Positions 29,831-38,595 are shown, numbered from the stretch's first letter. The stretch is DNA of 44,818 bases from GCA-002780795 sp964545385 (GCA_964545385.1 CAZJFG010000006.1:1-44818), one strand, 5' to 3'. Notes: a model not told the origin generated them from the letters alone. Program-made: numbers and translations.

Positions 29831-30847
29831 ATGAAAAAAACATTTCTGATTTTAGTTGGGGCGGTTATAATAGCATTTTTCATCTTCAAAAATTTAGTTC
29901 AAGAAAAAGTCTTGTCGCCAATTGGGAGCGGAAAAACTTCAAAAGAAAAAACGCTTCAAAAGTATTCTTATACGGTTTTGCATAAAACAAGCTTTTTTGG
30001 TGACAAGATTTTGATTGATAAGCTGATAAAAGATGAAGACGATTTTAGTTCTTATCTTTTTTATTTCTATCTCAATAAAAAAAAGGTAAGCGGTTTAATG
30101 AATATTCCTAAAAAAGAAGGAAGCTACCCTTTGGTTATTATGATCAGAGGATATACGGATAAAAAAAACTACACTCCGGGGTTAGGCACAAGTCATGGCG
30201 GTGAATATCTGGCGGCAAATGGTTTTATTACTTTAGCTCCGGACTTTTTGGGTTATGGTGCTTCGAATAAGGCCTCACCTGATGCTCTAGAAGATCGTTT
30301 TCAAACCTATGTTTCAGTACTTGAACTTATTGCTTCTTGCAAAAATCTAAATAACAGCTTGGGGGAAAAGTCTTTACCGGCTCGTTACGATGGTGTGCAT
30401 CTTGGTATTTGGGGACATAGCAACGGCGGACAGATCGCCCTTTCTGTTTTGGAGATTTCTGGCCAAGCTTATCCGACTGTTTTGTGGGCGCCTGTTTCAA
30501 AACCTTTTCCTTATTCAATTTTGTACTATACTGATGATGTTGACGATCATGGGAAAGCTTTGCGCAAACTGGTGGCTAAATTTGAAGAAGATTACAACTC
30601 GGAGAAATATTCTCCTACTAATTATCTTGATTGGATAAAAGCGCCGATTGCCATTCATCAGGGCGGGGCAGACGATCTTGTTCCTCAAAAATGGTCGGAC
30701 AACCTTGCTGATGCATTAAAGAAAAAAGAAAAAAATGTTGAGTATTATATTTATCCAAAGGAAGACCATAACTTTACCCAAGGCAGTTGGACACAAGTAA
30801 TTGAAAGAACGGTCGAATTTTATAAAAAGTGGTTTAAATTAGATTAA
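29831..30847 (+). CDS. Membrane-anchored alpha/beta hydrolase (prolyl-oligopeptidase-like)
   Basis: 338 residues: N-terminal signal anchor (about 4-21), a beta-rich approach, and an alpha/beta hydrolase domain. GIWGHSNGGQIALS holds the nucleophilic Ser (GxSxG), IHQGGADDLVP the acid, and YPKEDHNF the His. GYTDKKNYTPGLGTSHGGEYLAANGFITLAPDFLGYGAS forms the oxyanion part. It resembles dienelactone hydrolases and S9 peptidases. Probably acts outside the membrane on an ester or peptide; substrate unknown. Confidence 0.85.
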   Translation: MKKTFLILVGAVIIAFFIFKNLVQEKVLSPIGSGKTSKEKTLQKYSYTVLHKTSFFGDKILIDKLIKDEDDFSSYLFYFYLNKKKVSGLMNIPKKEGSYPLVIMIRGYTDKKNYTPGLGTSHGGEYLAANGFITLAPDFLGYGASNKASPDALEDRFQTYVSVLELIASCKNLNNSLGEKSLPARYDGVHLGIWGHSNGGQIALSVLEISGQAYPTVLWAPVSKPFPYSILYYTDDVDDHGKALRKLVAKFEEDYNSEKYSPTNYLDWIKAPIAIHQGGADDLVPQKWSDNLADALKKKEKNVEYYIYPKEDHNFTQGSWTQVIERTVEFYKKWFKLD

Positions 30848-30938
30848 TTTCTTCAGTTTTTCAAGAACCTTTAAGATCGTTTTAATCTCGTTTTACCCAA
30901 ATATTACTTTAATGATTTTATTAGCAAACTGATCTGGG

Positions 30939-31133
30939 TTATCTGCCGCCACTTTTGTTGAAACGGAAAGGATTCCAGAAGATATGTATGTTAATATTTT
31001 GACCCTCATCTTTCTCTTGTGGTAAAAGAGCAATACGGACTCGAATATTTTCAATAGCTTGATTGGTATCTTTCGCCTTTTCTTGAAAAATAATTCTATT
31101 GCCCTGATATTTTTTTGTTAAAATAAATGACAT
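30939..31133 (-). CDS. Tentative small protein (64 aa)
   Basis: In the 286-bp gap 30848-31133 a minus-strand frame starts MSFILTKKYQGNRIIFQEK and ends IFWNPFRFNKSGGR. Residue use looks protein-like and the frame abuts the clpC start. However, it has no visible promoter, its upstream region would lie inside clpC, and the clpC promoter falls within it. It may be a real divergent small gene or chance. The rest of the gap shows nothing. Confidence 0.3.
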   Translation of the reverse strand: MSFILTKKYQGNRIIFQEKAKDTNQAIENIRVRIALLPQEKDEGQNINIHIFWNPFRFNKSGGR

Positions 31134-33284
31134 ATGGGCGACAACAACCAAATGCCAGAATTTTTAAAACCAATAAGCCCCGAACAGGCTCTAAAAAATT
31201 ACACCATCAATTTAACCGATTTAGCTCGCCAAAGAAAAATAGATCCGGTGATAGGCCGTGAAGAAGAAATTCGTCGGGTAATGCAGATTCTTTCGCGGAG
31301 AATTAAAAATAACCCGATTTTAATCGGTGACCCAGGCGTGGGTAAAACTGCCATTGTTGAGGGTCTGGCTCAAAAAATTATCCAAAAAGAAGTTCCAACC
31401 ACCCTGGAAGACAAAGAGCTACTACAGCTCGATTTTGCCCAACTTTTAGCCGGAGCTAAATTTCGTGGCGAGTTTGAGGAAAGACTAAAGGCGGTTATCA
31501 AAGCCATTGAGAAGGCTGAAGGCAAATATATTATTTTTATTGACGAACTTCATATCATAATTGGTGCTGGGGCGTCCGAGGGTGCGGTTGATGCAGCCAA
31601 TATCTTAAAACCTGCTTTAGCTCGGGGAACATTACGGATGATTGGTGCAACAACAGTAAATGAATACAGAAAATATATCGAAAAAGACCAAGCTCTGGCG
31701 CGAAGATTCCAGACGGTTTTTGTGGGAGAACCTTCAATTGAAGACTCAATTTCGATTCTACGGGGAATAAAAGAAAAATACGAACTCCACCACGGGATTC
31801 GTATAACCGATGAAGCGGTAGTCGCAGCAGTAAAACTTTCGGCACAATATATTCCTCAAAGATTTTTACCAGACAAAGCCATTGATCTTATCGATGAGGC
31901 TGCAGCTGCTGTAAAAATTGAGGCAGAAAGCACACCGGTTGTTCTGGAAAAACGCCGGCGTGGAGCAACACAAATCAAGATTGAAATTTCCGCCTTAAAA
32001 AAAGAAAAAACTGATGTAGTTAAAGAAAAAATTAAAGTTAAGGAAAAAGAGCTGGAAAAAATTAAAGAAGAAATTGCTGCTTTTGAAAAAGAATGGCAAG
32101 TACAAAAAAAACTCAAGAAAAAAATCCAAGATCTCCGTTTTGAAATTGACAGGCTAAAGTTTGAGTTTGAAAAGGCCGAACGAGAGGTAGACCTGGAAAA
32201 AGCAGCCGAAATTAAATATGGTAAAATTCCAAACTTACAAAAAGAATTGGATAACTTAAATAAAGAATGGGGGAAAATCCCTCCAGAAAAAAGGATCTTA
32301 AAAGAACAGGTCAGCGAAGAAGATGTAGCTAAAATTGTTTCATCCTGGACTGGTATCCCTGTTTCAAAAATCTTATCATCGGAAGCCGAACGCTTGGTTC
32401 ACCTCGAAGAAGAACTTAAAAAACGAGTCATTGGCCAAGACAAAGCCATGAGCCTTTTGGCTCGCGCTATCCGCCGTTCACGTGCAGGAATTGGGCCAAA
32501 AAACCGCCCTATTGGCGTATTTTTGTTTTTGGGGCCGACTGGAGTTGGAAAGACCGAAACTGCCAAATCTTTAGCGGAAATTTTATTTAATAATGAGAAG
32601 TCAATTATTCGTCTTGATATGAGCGAATATCAGGAAATGCATACCGTTGCCCGACTTACCGGTGCACCTCCGGGGTATGTCGGCTTTGAGGAAGGCGGCC
32701 AGCTTACTGAAGCTGTCAAAAGGAAACCATATTCTATTGTCCTTTTGGATGAAATTGAAAAAGCCCACCCACAAGTTTATAACATTTTCCTTCAGATTTT
32801 TGATGAAGGACGGCTAACAGACGGCAAAGGAGAAACTGTAGATTTTCGAAACACTATCATTATTATGACCTCCAATTTAGGTAGCGACATTATATACAAT
32901 TACCAAGGAAAAGGTAAGATAGAACTGGAAAGAAAGATTAATGAGTTACTTTTTAAAACTTTCAAACCCGAATTTTTAAACCGTTTAGATAGCATAGTTA
33001 TTTATAATCCTCTAACAAAAGATGACGTTTTAAAAATCGTCCGCCTACAGCTAATAAAAGTTTGCCAGAGCTTAGTAGAACAACAAATAGAACTTATTAT
33101 TGATGATGGCCTGGTTTCATATTTTGCCAAGCGAGGATTTGATCCTCAGATGGGCGCCCGACCCTTAAGAAGGCTTATTGACGAAAAGTTGACTGATGAG
33201 ATTGCTCTCCAAATCATTGAGGGAAAAATTAAGGCTGGAGACAAAATTAAACCGAAAGTTGTGCAAGATAAAATTAAAGTGTAA
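31134..33284 (+). CDS. clpC: ClpC-type AAA+ unfoldase lacking the N-domain
   Basis: 716 residues with two AAA+ modules. D1: GDPGVGKT at 65-72, Walker B FIDELH, ARRFQTV arginine. A long charged coiled-coil middle region (about 265-400) is the M-domain. D2: GPTGVGKTE, Walker B VLLDEIEKAH, and FKPEFLNRLDSIVIYNP, ending in the D2 small domain (GFDPQMGARPLRRLI). The usual double Clp-N repeat (about 140 residues) is missing; the first residues only hold a short linker. It should unfold proteins for ClpP or act as a disaggregase. An extended -10 (TGTTAAAAT, 31117-31124) lies 9 nt before the ATG. Confidence 0.9.
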   Translation: MGDNNQMPEFLKPISPEQALKNYTINLTDLARQRKIDPVIGREEEIRRVMQILSRRIKNNPILIGDPGVGKTAIVEGLAQKIIQKEVPTTLEDKELLQLDFAQLLAGAKFRGEFEERLKAVIKAIEKAEGKYIIFIDELHIIIGAGASEGAVDAANILKPALARGTLRMIGATTVNEYRKYIEKDQALARRFQTVFVGEPSIEDSISILRGIKEKYELHHGIRITDEAVVAAVKLSAQYIPQRFLPDKAIDLIDEAAAAVKIEAESTPVVLEKRRRGATQIKIEISALKKEKTDVVKEKIKVKEKELEKIKEEIAAFEKEWQVQKKLKKKIQDLRFEIDRLKFEFEKAEREVDLEKAAEIKYGKIPNLQKELDNLNKEWGKIPPEKRILKEQVSEEDVAKIVSSWTGIPVSKILSSEAERLVHLEEELKKRVIGQDKAMSLLARAIRRSRAGIGPKNRPIGVFLFLGPTGVGKTETAKSLAEILFNNEKSIIRLDMSEYQEMHTVARLTGAPPGYVGFEEGGQLTEAVKRKPYSIVLLDEIEKAHPQVYNIFLQIFDEGRLTDGKGETVDFRNTIIIMTSNLGSDIIYNYQGKGKIELERKINELLFKTFKPEFLNRLDSIVIYNPLTKDDVLKIVRLQLIKVCQSLVEQQIELIIDDGLVSYFAKRGFDPQMGARPLRRLIDEKLTDEIALQIIEGKIKAGDKIKPKVVQDKIKV

Positions 33285-33342
33285 ATCTTATTTTATGTTT
33301 TTGATTTGATGGGACAGTGCTGATTATAAAATAATGAGGAAA

Positions 33343-33603
33343 TTATTTTTGAGATGGTTTAGTAGGAAAAATTTCATCTACAGGAGAATTAATAATTCTT
33401 TCCATTTCTTCAATTTCTTTTTCGGCTTTTCTCATTTCTTCCGGGGTATAAGGATGCTCTTTAAACGGAATGAAATTTTTATTAACTGGTTCGGAAACTT
33501 GGGCGGAATCAGGCAAGTTATCGCAGAAAGACCTTCGTTTTTGAGGAAAGAGAACATTGAGTAGTTGCCACACAAACTTGGGTTTGCTCTCCTGTTCTAT
33601 CAT
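33343..33603 (-). CDS. Small hypothetical protein (86 aa)
   Basis: Reads MIEQESKPKFVWQLLNVLFPQ and ends in EEIE-rich helix and SPVDEIFPTKPSQK. Start at 33603; an ATG four codons upstream is an alternative. TACAAT lies 10 nt before the ATG at 33603. The protein seems to have a short hydrophobic helix at its start and an acidic helix (PYTPEEMRKAEKEIEEMERI). No known family. It is convergent with clpC. Confidence 0.5.
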   Translation of the reverse strand: MIEQESKPKFVWQLLNVLFPQKRRSFCDNLPDSAQVSEPVNKNFIPFKEHPYTPEEMRKAEKEIEEMERIINSPVDEIFPTKPSQK

Positions 33604-33751
33604 AGTTAGAAACATTGTAAACCTGAAGGATATTAATGTAAAGTCTTAACCGTACTTTCATAAATATGATTTAGGAGAGATCCAAAACTCCCGGCTTTGA
33701 ACTTCAAAGGCGAATTTGATGCGCTTGTTGCAGAGGTGGATGTAGCAAGTG

Positions 33752-34793
33752 TTAGTTATTTGCGGCTTTCTTTCTTTTATTTTTTTTAAAAGCAATCAAA
33801 ATTATTCCTATTCCCATCGCCGCCAGAACAAAATAAACCCAAATTAGAGTAGCAAAAGCTTTTGAATAGGAAATTTTATTCTTCTTATCTATCTGTATTT
33901 TCCCTTCCTGAGCAATATTGAGCTTTTCTCCCTTAAAAACCGTTTCTACCTCCCTCTTACTAACCTAGACTATAATTTTATCGTTCTTGCTTTTAGCTAA
34001 ATAACGGGTGTGTAAATTATGAATGATGACATATTTGTTTTCCAGTAAAGTTCCTTGATTATATTGACTAAATGTATCTTGAAGTTTTTCCGCTTCCGGC
34101 GGTTTGTTTTTAAAAAACAACCATGTTATGGGATTAGTGGCTTCCACATCTGCCTGCCCCCAGATCAGTATTGGTTCGCCGTTTTCGTTTTTGGCAAAAA
34201 CCGTCCCACCCCAAAGAATCAGTTTCTCCCACGAGGTAACAATGGCAGTTTTTTCTCCTATTTTATAAAGTGTTTTGGTAGAAAGATTTTTTCAAGTCAT
34301 AATCTCATCTGTGTCTTCAAACTTTTTTTCGCTTTATTATAAATTTGAATTCTATCAAAAGAAGTTTGACCTATAGGCTTATTTGTTTCCGGCGGCTTAT
34401 ACTCGGTCGCATACTTCCCTAATTGATAATAGGCGATTTTGTTTTTTACTATAGTGGTAAAAAAAATTCCCCGGTCATTAGCTTCAACAAAACGGACATG
34501 TTTATAATCAAACTTCGGAGTCACATCATTGCCATTTTTATCAAAAATAGTCAAAGAATTTACAGGTCCGGCAGTGTTTCTTGCAACGATAACATAATTT
34601 CCACCCTGGGTAACAGCCGCGCTTAAAAAACCTAGGTCGCCAAAAAAAAGTTGGGATCTAATTTTATTTCCTTTGATAAAATTTATGGTAACGTTGAAAC
34701 CGTGTCTTTTGAAGAGCCAATTTTTTGATAAAAAAATATTCCTCCAGACAAAACCAAAATTACCCCTAAAATATAAAAAATAATTTTTTTCAT
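33752..34793 (-). pseudogene. Decayed membrane-anchored protein gene (two frameshifts, two in-frame stops)
   Basis: Pieces in three frames join into one protein of about 345 residues. It begins MKKIIFYILGVILVLSGG at 34793, stops after about 36 codons, resumes shifted by one at ACC ATA AAT (TINFIKGNK...VIVARNTAGPVNSLTIFDKNG...), shifts again after YNKAKK into FEDTDEIMT, meets an in-frame TGA, continues KNLSTKTLYKIGEK...FFKNKPPEAEK...LAKSKNDKIIV, meets an in-frame TAG, and ends VSKREVETVFKGEKLN...FATLIWVYFVLAAMGIGIILIAF with a KKNKRKK tail. It has an N-terminal anchor and a C-terminal helix, so it sat in the envelope. It is the third gene of the minus-strand operon 35981-33752. Confidence 0.7.
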
Positions 34794-34802
34794 CGTTAAA
34801 TT

Positions 34803-35366
34803 TTAATGCTTTAATGCTTCTGATAAATCTTGAAATTGAATATTGTCAGGTATAGTGAATAAACTATCCGCCACGTCTATATTTTTACAATCAGGCTTAT
34901 ATTTGTTTTTAATGTCGTTAAGATATTCATCCGGATCCTGGACTTCTGTTCCCGGTTGCTTTTTGGCATCTTCCACTGACATAAAAATTCCTTGTTTTTC
35001 CTTTACACTCCACTGATATATTTTATTATCGGTATATAAAGAAATATTTGTATCACCATTCTTTAAAGGCATTTCTGTTCTCATCTGTCCGTTTTTGATA
35101 TGAGTAGTAACTTTAAATCCTTCTTCCATTATATAGGTACATTGATAACTGCCGGATAAGGGAGATTGATTTGAAGAATTAGTCTCTGACTTTTTTGTTT
35201 CGATTGTTATTTTTTCCGCTTTTGGCTCTTTGACCGGAGTTGTATTTTCAGCAGACTGAAAAGGCGAAACAATTTTCCCTTCTTGTTTTGATTTTGAAGA
35301 AAAAACAAAAAAAACTCCAGCCGCTGTTCCGACAACAAGCAAAAATATAATTAAATTTTTTTTCAT
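34803..35366 (-). CDS. Membrane-anchored extracytoplasmic protein, LolA/DUF4412-like
   Basis: 187 residues: signal anchor (about 4-22), a Lys/Thr/Ser/Glu linker (25-68), and a beta-rich domain: GSYQCTYIMEEGFKVTTHIKNGQMRTEMPLKNGDTNISLYTDNKIYQWS. The strand-turn pattern of hydrophobic-pocket lipoprotein carriers (LolA/LppX-like) is plausible but weak. Two cysteines (about 73 and 160) could form a disulfide. It lies between the NTF2-like gene upstream (21 nt) and the pseudogene downstream (9 nt) in one operon. Confidence 0.6.
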   Translation of the reverse strand: MKKNLIIFLLVVGTAAGVFFVFSSKSKQEGKIVSPFQSAENTTPVKEPKAEKITIETKKSETNSSNQSPLSGSYQCTYIMEEGFKVTTHIKNGQMRTEMPLKNGDTNISLYTDNKIYQWSVKEKQGIFMSVEDAKKQPGTEVQDPDEYLNDIKNKYKPDCKNIDVADSLFTIPDNIQFQDLSEALKH

Positions 35367-35387
35367 AAATTCTCACTCTCACTAATT

Positions 35388-35981
35388 TTACGGTCCAGTG
35401 GCTAAACTATTTATTTTCCAAAGTCCATTTTCTTTAACTATTTCCACCCAGCGGATATTAGAACCATTTTCCCATCCGTAATAGGGAATTGGGGCATTGG
35501 CTGCTTCTGGAGAAACTTTTATATCTAAGGTAACTTCATATTCGTGGTTGTTATCAGTCCAATTCTCTTTCATCGCGGGTTTAACTTTTAAAACTTTAAC
35601 CGACTTAAGGGCATTGAAATTTACTCCCCAGGCCTGTTTATGGGAATCGTCACCAACCATTGAGGTTGACATCATGGAAATCGCCTCGGGGATTTTCTTT
35701 TCGTTAATCAGTCCAAAAAAAGTCCTAATAATATCTTCTTCGGTTGGCAAGGGTGCTGCCGAAGTAACGGCAGGAGTACTCTCTACCGTAGGAATATTTT
35801 CAGAAGTTGAAGTTGCCGGCAGCGGAGTCGCCGTGCTATTTATTCTTTTCAAAAGCTGGATTTCATCCTCGTCCTCGGCAGTCGGCGAGGTAAATTCTTT
35901 TCCCTTTATGACTACCAACCAAAATCCTATCCCGACTAAAACCAGAAAAAAAAGAAGAATCAAATTTTTTGTCTTTGTCAT
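35388..35981 (-). CDS. Membrane-anchored protein with NTF2-like/DUF4878-like domain
   Basis: 197 residues: one transmembrane helix (about 7-24), an acidic and then Pro/Thr/Ser linker (30-75), and a folded C-terminal domain beginning EEDIIRTFFGLINEKKIPEAISMMS and ending IRWVEIVKENGLWKINSL. The end motif is characteristic of NTF2-like domains. First gene of the three-gene operon; TATAAT lies 4 nt before its ATG. Confidence 0.65.
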   Translation of the reverse strand: MTKTKNLILLFFLVLVGIGFWLVVIKGKEFTSPTAEDEDEIQLLKRINSTATPLPATSTSENIPTVESTPAVTSAAPLPTEEDIIRTFFGLINEKKIPEAISMMSTSMVGDDSHKQAWGVNFNALKSVKVLKVKPAMKENWTDNNHEYEVTLDIKVSPEAANAPIPYYGWENGSNIRWVEIVKENGLWKINSLATGP

Positions 35982-36315
35982 TTTTATTATATTTTAATCT
36001 TACAACCTTAATTTATCAAGTATTCAGTTTATTTAATTATAGCGTAAAGAGTTTTCCAAATAAACAGAGTAGCAAATTTGTTAAATTTCAGAAATGGACA
36101 AATTATACTCACAATGTGCTTTTTACCGTTAAATATGTTGTTTGTCTAACTTGGTTGAGCGTGTCGGTTGAGACTCAATTGGTCCTTATAATATTGTATC
36201 ATTTTAAAACCGAGTTAAACAAAAAAGATGTTATAAATAAACTTGCTATTTTGTGGTGCTTGATATGGATACGCGTTGAAGTTAATATTAGTCTATGTAA
36301 TTTGTACTTTTAATT
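35982..36315. other. 334-bp region without a supported gene
   Basis: AT-rich. An open plus-strand frame of 114 codons (35969-36313) overlaps it, but its residues (hydrophobic and Asn/Lys-rich without order) do not look like a protein, and it crosses the promoter of the minus-strand operon. The TTTAATT before 36316 could be a weak promoter of the HAD pseudogene. Nothing else seen. Confidence 0.4.
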
Positions 36316-36937
36316 ATGATAAAAACTGTTCTCTTTGATTATGCTGGAGTTATATCCCCGACGAAAAACAATTACATTTTTTCGCTTAAAAACAGCAGAC
36401 GTTTTGGTCTGAGTCCAAAAAAATTAATGCAAATTACCTATGAAAATTGGGCGGAAACTACTGTTGGAAAACAAAAATGCAGTGTTTTTTGGGATCAAAT
36501 TGCCCATAAACTTAATATCGAACCTGAAAAATTAAAAAAACTTATTATAAATACATTTCCTATTGATAAAAAAATTGTGCAAGTAATTAAAAGAACAAAA
36601 AAAACTACGTAACCGTGCTTTTTTCTAATCAAATAGAAGATTGGTTAGAAAAAGTAATTGATGACAATAAATTAAGAAATATATTCAATTATTTTGTATA
36701 TTCATACAATGTTGGGATTAGAAAACCCTTTCTAGAAGCCTTAAAAGCAACCGATTCTAAACCCGAAGAAACTCTTTTAGTGGATGATTACTCAAAAATA
36801 TCCAAACAGTTATAAAAATGGGAATCAATACGATCCAATTTGATAATTTTAAACAGCTTTTAGCCCAATACAAATTAATATTGGTTAACAAAAATGTTTT
36901 TGTTGTCAAGACTGCTGGACAAATGGAACGATTTTAG
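36316..36937 (+). pseudogene. HAD-superfamily hydrolase with two frameshifts
   Basis: Three frames join into one HAD_2-type phosphatase. Motif I KTVLFDYAGVI starts at 36316; the first frame stops at 36612 after an A-rich run. A shift at that run gives NYVTVLFSNQIEDWLE, which is motif II, then VGIRKPFLEAL (motif III Lys) and LLVDDYSK (motif IV). A second shift gives NIQTVIKMGINTIQFDNFKQLL, the usual end of such proteins. The two halves alone would not be active. The second Asp of motif I is replaced by Ala, so activity was uncertain even before decay. Runs of A at both breaks mean sequencing error should be excluded. Confidence 0.7.
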
Positions 36938-37016
36938 GTCAGCTAACTGGTTAGACATCCTAGAATTCCCAGAGCTTACTCTTAAATCTACCCAACAGCT
37001 TTTAGCCGTAGCCTAA
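36894..37016 (+). CDS. W-motif small ORF (copy C, 40 aa)
   Basis: An ATG frame that reads MFLLSRLLDKWNDFRSANW, then LDILEFPELTLKSTQQLLAVA. It matches the motif at 8476 and 37028: L-[DE]-[RK]-W-x-D-[FY]-x3-[ND]-W-x2-x-LE-[FY]-PE. It overlaps the end of the HAD pseudogene. It may be a real tiny protein or part of a decayed tandem copy. No family known to me. Confidence 0.45.
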   Translation: MFLLSRLLDKWNDFRSANWLDILEFPELTLKSTQQLLAVA

Positions 37017-37027
37017 AACCTAACTGT

Positions 37028-37141
37028 ATTTTACAGCAATTCCTCGAACGATGGTATGATTTCCGAAGAATTGACTGGCCGACTTACTTAGAATATCCAG
37101 AATTTCCAAACAAAGAGGTCAATAAATTCCTACAGTTTTAG
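37028..37141 (+). pseudogene. W-motif fragment (copy B)
   Basis: Start-less frame: LQQFLERWYDFRRIDW, then PTYLEYPEFPNKEVNKFLQF stop. It lies right behind copy C in another frame, so the pair looks like an old tandem duplicate split by a frameshift. It shares 16 identical bases with the copy at 8476. Confidence 0.5.
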
Positions 37142-37290
37142 CGTTTTTTTGACTGAGTGTATTTGTAAACAGCGAAGGCAATAAGTAACACTACTGCCAG
37201 ACTAGCAGAAATAAGCGGGTTAAGCATGGTGGTAAATAACAGCAACAACGCAGCAGCCGTTGCCATCATTGACTCTTGTTTATTGTTCAT
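37138..37290 (-). CDS. Small one- to two-helix membrane protein (50 aa)
   Basis: Reads MNNKQESMMATAAALLLLF, continues as a hydrophobic hairpin (TTMLNPLISASLAVVLLIAFAV) and ends YKYTQSKKR. It lies 20 nt downstream of the membrane protein gene at 37311 on the same strand. GATATG at the start has no clear ribosome site. The shape fits a small membrane protein. Unknown function. Confidence 0.5.
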   Translation of the reverse strand: MNNKQESMMATAAALLLLFTTMLNPLISASLAVVLLIAFAVYKYTQSKKR

Positions 37291-37310
37291 ATCTTTTTTA
37301 TTCTTACAAA

Positions 37311-38351
37311 CTACAATCCCATCGCCTTGTCAATTATCCCACATTCTTCGTCAAAAGGTTTTTCATAAGGTGGGTTACCCTGCTTAATCCATTGGTTATC
37401 TTCACAGACCCAAATAACTGTTTCTTTGCCTGTAGTTAAACCCATTATCAAGTAACCAGCAACAGTAAGCAGAACCAAGAAGAGTAGTAGTTTTTTGATT
37501 GAGTCGAAATCAGCCTTGTTTTTTCTCCATTTGCCCACAAGCCATAAGATAATAGCCGCTACCAGGAAAGTGACAACTTGCAACCAAACACCTTTGGCAA
37601 AGAAATTGGCGCTGTCGGAAACATACCTGACATACCCAGGACGGGAGCCTAAGTAATGCAAAAGGGGTAATAGAAGATAAGAAAAGGTCAAACCAGACAA
37701 ATAGATGTTTATTGGTGAAGTGTGGGGTTGCTTAAAGCGCTTGTAAAGCAAAGTCATAATCCAAAACCAAAATAAACCTGCCAAAATAAGGACTACTGGA
37801 GCGATAACTAAAACAGACGAGTTTGATTTTCGCAAGCCATAATCAATAGAGAGAGGAAGCAGCTGTAATATCGGCATCAACGCTAGACCATCAAAGAACG
37901 CCCAAATTGACTTGCGAAAGTTGTCGACAATAAAATTGCTGGCATACAAAGCTAACCCCAAGGCACTTACAAGGGCAATCATAATCCAGAGGGACAAAAA
38001 AATAGGGATAGTGGGTTTCCCTATGAAAATCAAAAAAATAAGGATAGGAATGGCTAGGATTAAGCAGGAATACTTCCAAACAGCCTTCCAGTCTGGCAGC
38101 TGATAATTATGGCGAAACTTCTTAATGATCAGGTTAACGATCGTGTAGGCAACCAAAATTATCCCTCCCGTTACCAAAGCAGTCATCCAATAACGGCTCG
38201 CCGTCCCAAAATCAAATGGAGTTGAGTGTCTATGCCCGTAGAGGAAGATAAACCTGCGATCAAGGAAAATAAACCAGAGGGAATACAAAGTCAGAACAAC
38301 AGCAGAGATTAAAGCAGAATAAACAAAACAGGGAAAATTGACTCTTTTCAT
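37311..38351 (-). CDS. Polytopic membrane protein, unknown function
   Basis: 346 residues, about nine transmembrane helices, with a short soluble C-terminal tail: VIWVCEDNQWIKQGNPPYEKPFDEECG. This tail, with W-[VI]-C...GNPP, is found at the end of many small CPR membrane and lipoproteins and contains two cysteines. No enzyme motif is visible. The gene is divergent from the Type III operon; TATCAT ends 8 nt before its ATG. Codon use by eye (more AGG, CTC, GCC) resembles the R-M genes more than the 1-31 kb region. Confidence 0.6.
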   Translation of the reverse strand: MKRVNFPCFVYSALISAVVLTLYSLWFIFLDRRFIFLYGHRHSTPFDFGTASRYWMTALVTGGIILVAYTIVNLIIKKFRHNYQLPDWKAVWKYSCLILAIPILIFLIFIGKPTIPIFLSLWIMIALVSALGLALYASNFIVDNFRKSIWAFFDGLALMPILQLLPLSIDYGLRKSNSSVLVIAPVVLILAGLFWFWIMTLLYKRFKQPHTSPINIYLSGLTFSYLLLPLLHYLGSRPGYVRYVSDSANFFAKGVWLQVVTFLVAAIILWLVGKWRKNKADFDSIKKLLLFLVLLTVAGYLIMGLTTGKETVIWVCEDNQWIKQGNPPYEKPFDEECGIIDKAMGL

Positions 38352-38403
38352 CTACTTTGATGATACCATTTTGCTGTTGGTTTTAGTATACTTTAGTTGA
38401 GGT

Positions 38404-38595
38404 ATGCCAAAATCAAAAGACGAGTTACCAAAACTTCTAACGATCAGGCAAGCTGCCGAAGTCTTAAATGTTCACATCGAGACATTAAGGAGATGGGGCA
38501 AAAGCGGCAAGTTAAAGGCTATTATAGTAAATGAGCGTGGTGATAGGCGTTATGATCCCAAAGACATCGAGGTAATACTGAAGAATAAAAAATAA
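38404..38595 (+). CDS. MerR/excisionase-type HTH protein, first gene of the R-M operon
   Basis: 63 residues: LLTIRQAAEVLNVHIETLRRWGKSGKLKAIIVNERGDRRYDPKDIEVIL is a single winged HTH of the MerR/BldC/excisionase type. It binds DNA but lacks the MerR effector and dimer helix. It ends 2 nt before the res gene and is probably translated together with it. It could act as a control protein for the R-M operon; this is inferred from position. TATACT (38387-38392) is the likely -10 and GAGG precedes the ATG. Confidence 0.8.
   Translation: MPKSKDELPKLLTIRQAAEVLNVHIETLRRWGKSGKLKAIIVNERGDRRYDPKDIEVILKNKK

Noticed and set aside
29794..29889. 32-residue extension of Era
   Set aside because: It crosses the divergent promoter and the next gene; homologues begin at the KVLLVGRPNVGKS strand.
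33633..33755. Minus-strand open frame of about 40 codons (LATSTSATSASNSPLKF and on)
   Set aside because: No start codon, closed right at the end of the pseudogene, and Ser/Thr/Ala content could arise by chance; kept only as a note.
33752..34793. UGA or UAG recoding to explain in-frame stops
   Set aside because: Several intact genes end at TGA (694, 25439, 26953) and the locus also has two frameshifts, so decay is simpler.
35969..36313. 114-codon plus-strand ORF
   Set aside because: Crosses the start and promoter of the minus-strand operon, and its residue make-up is not protein-like.
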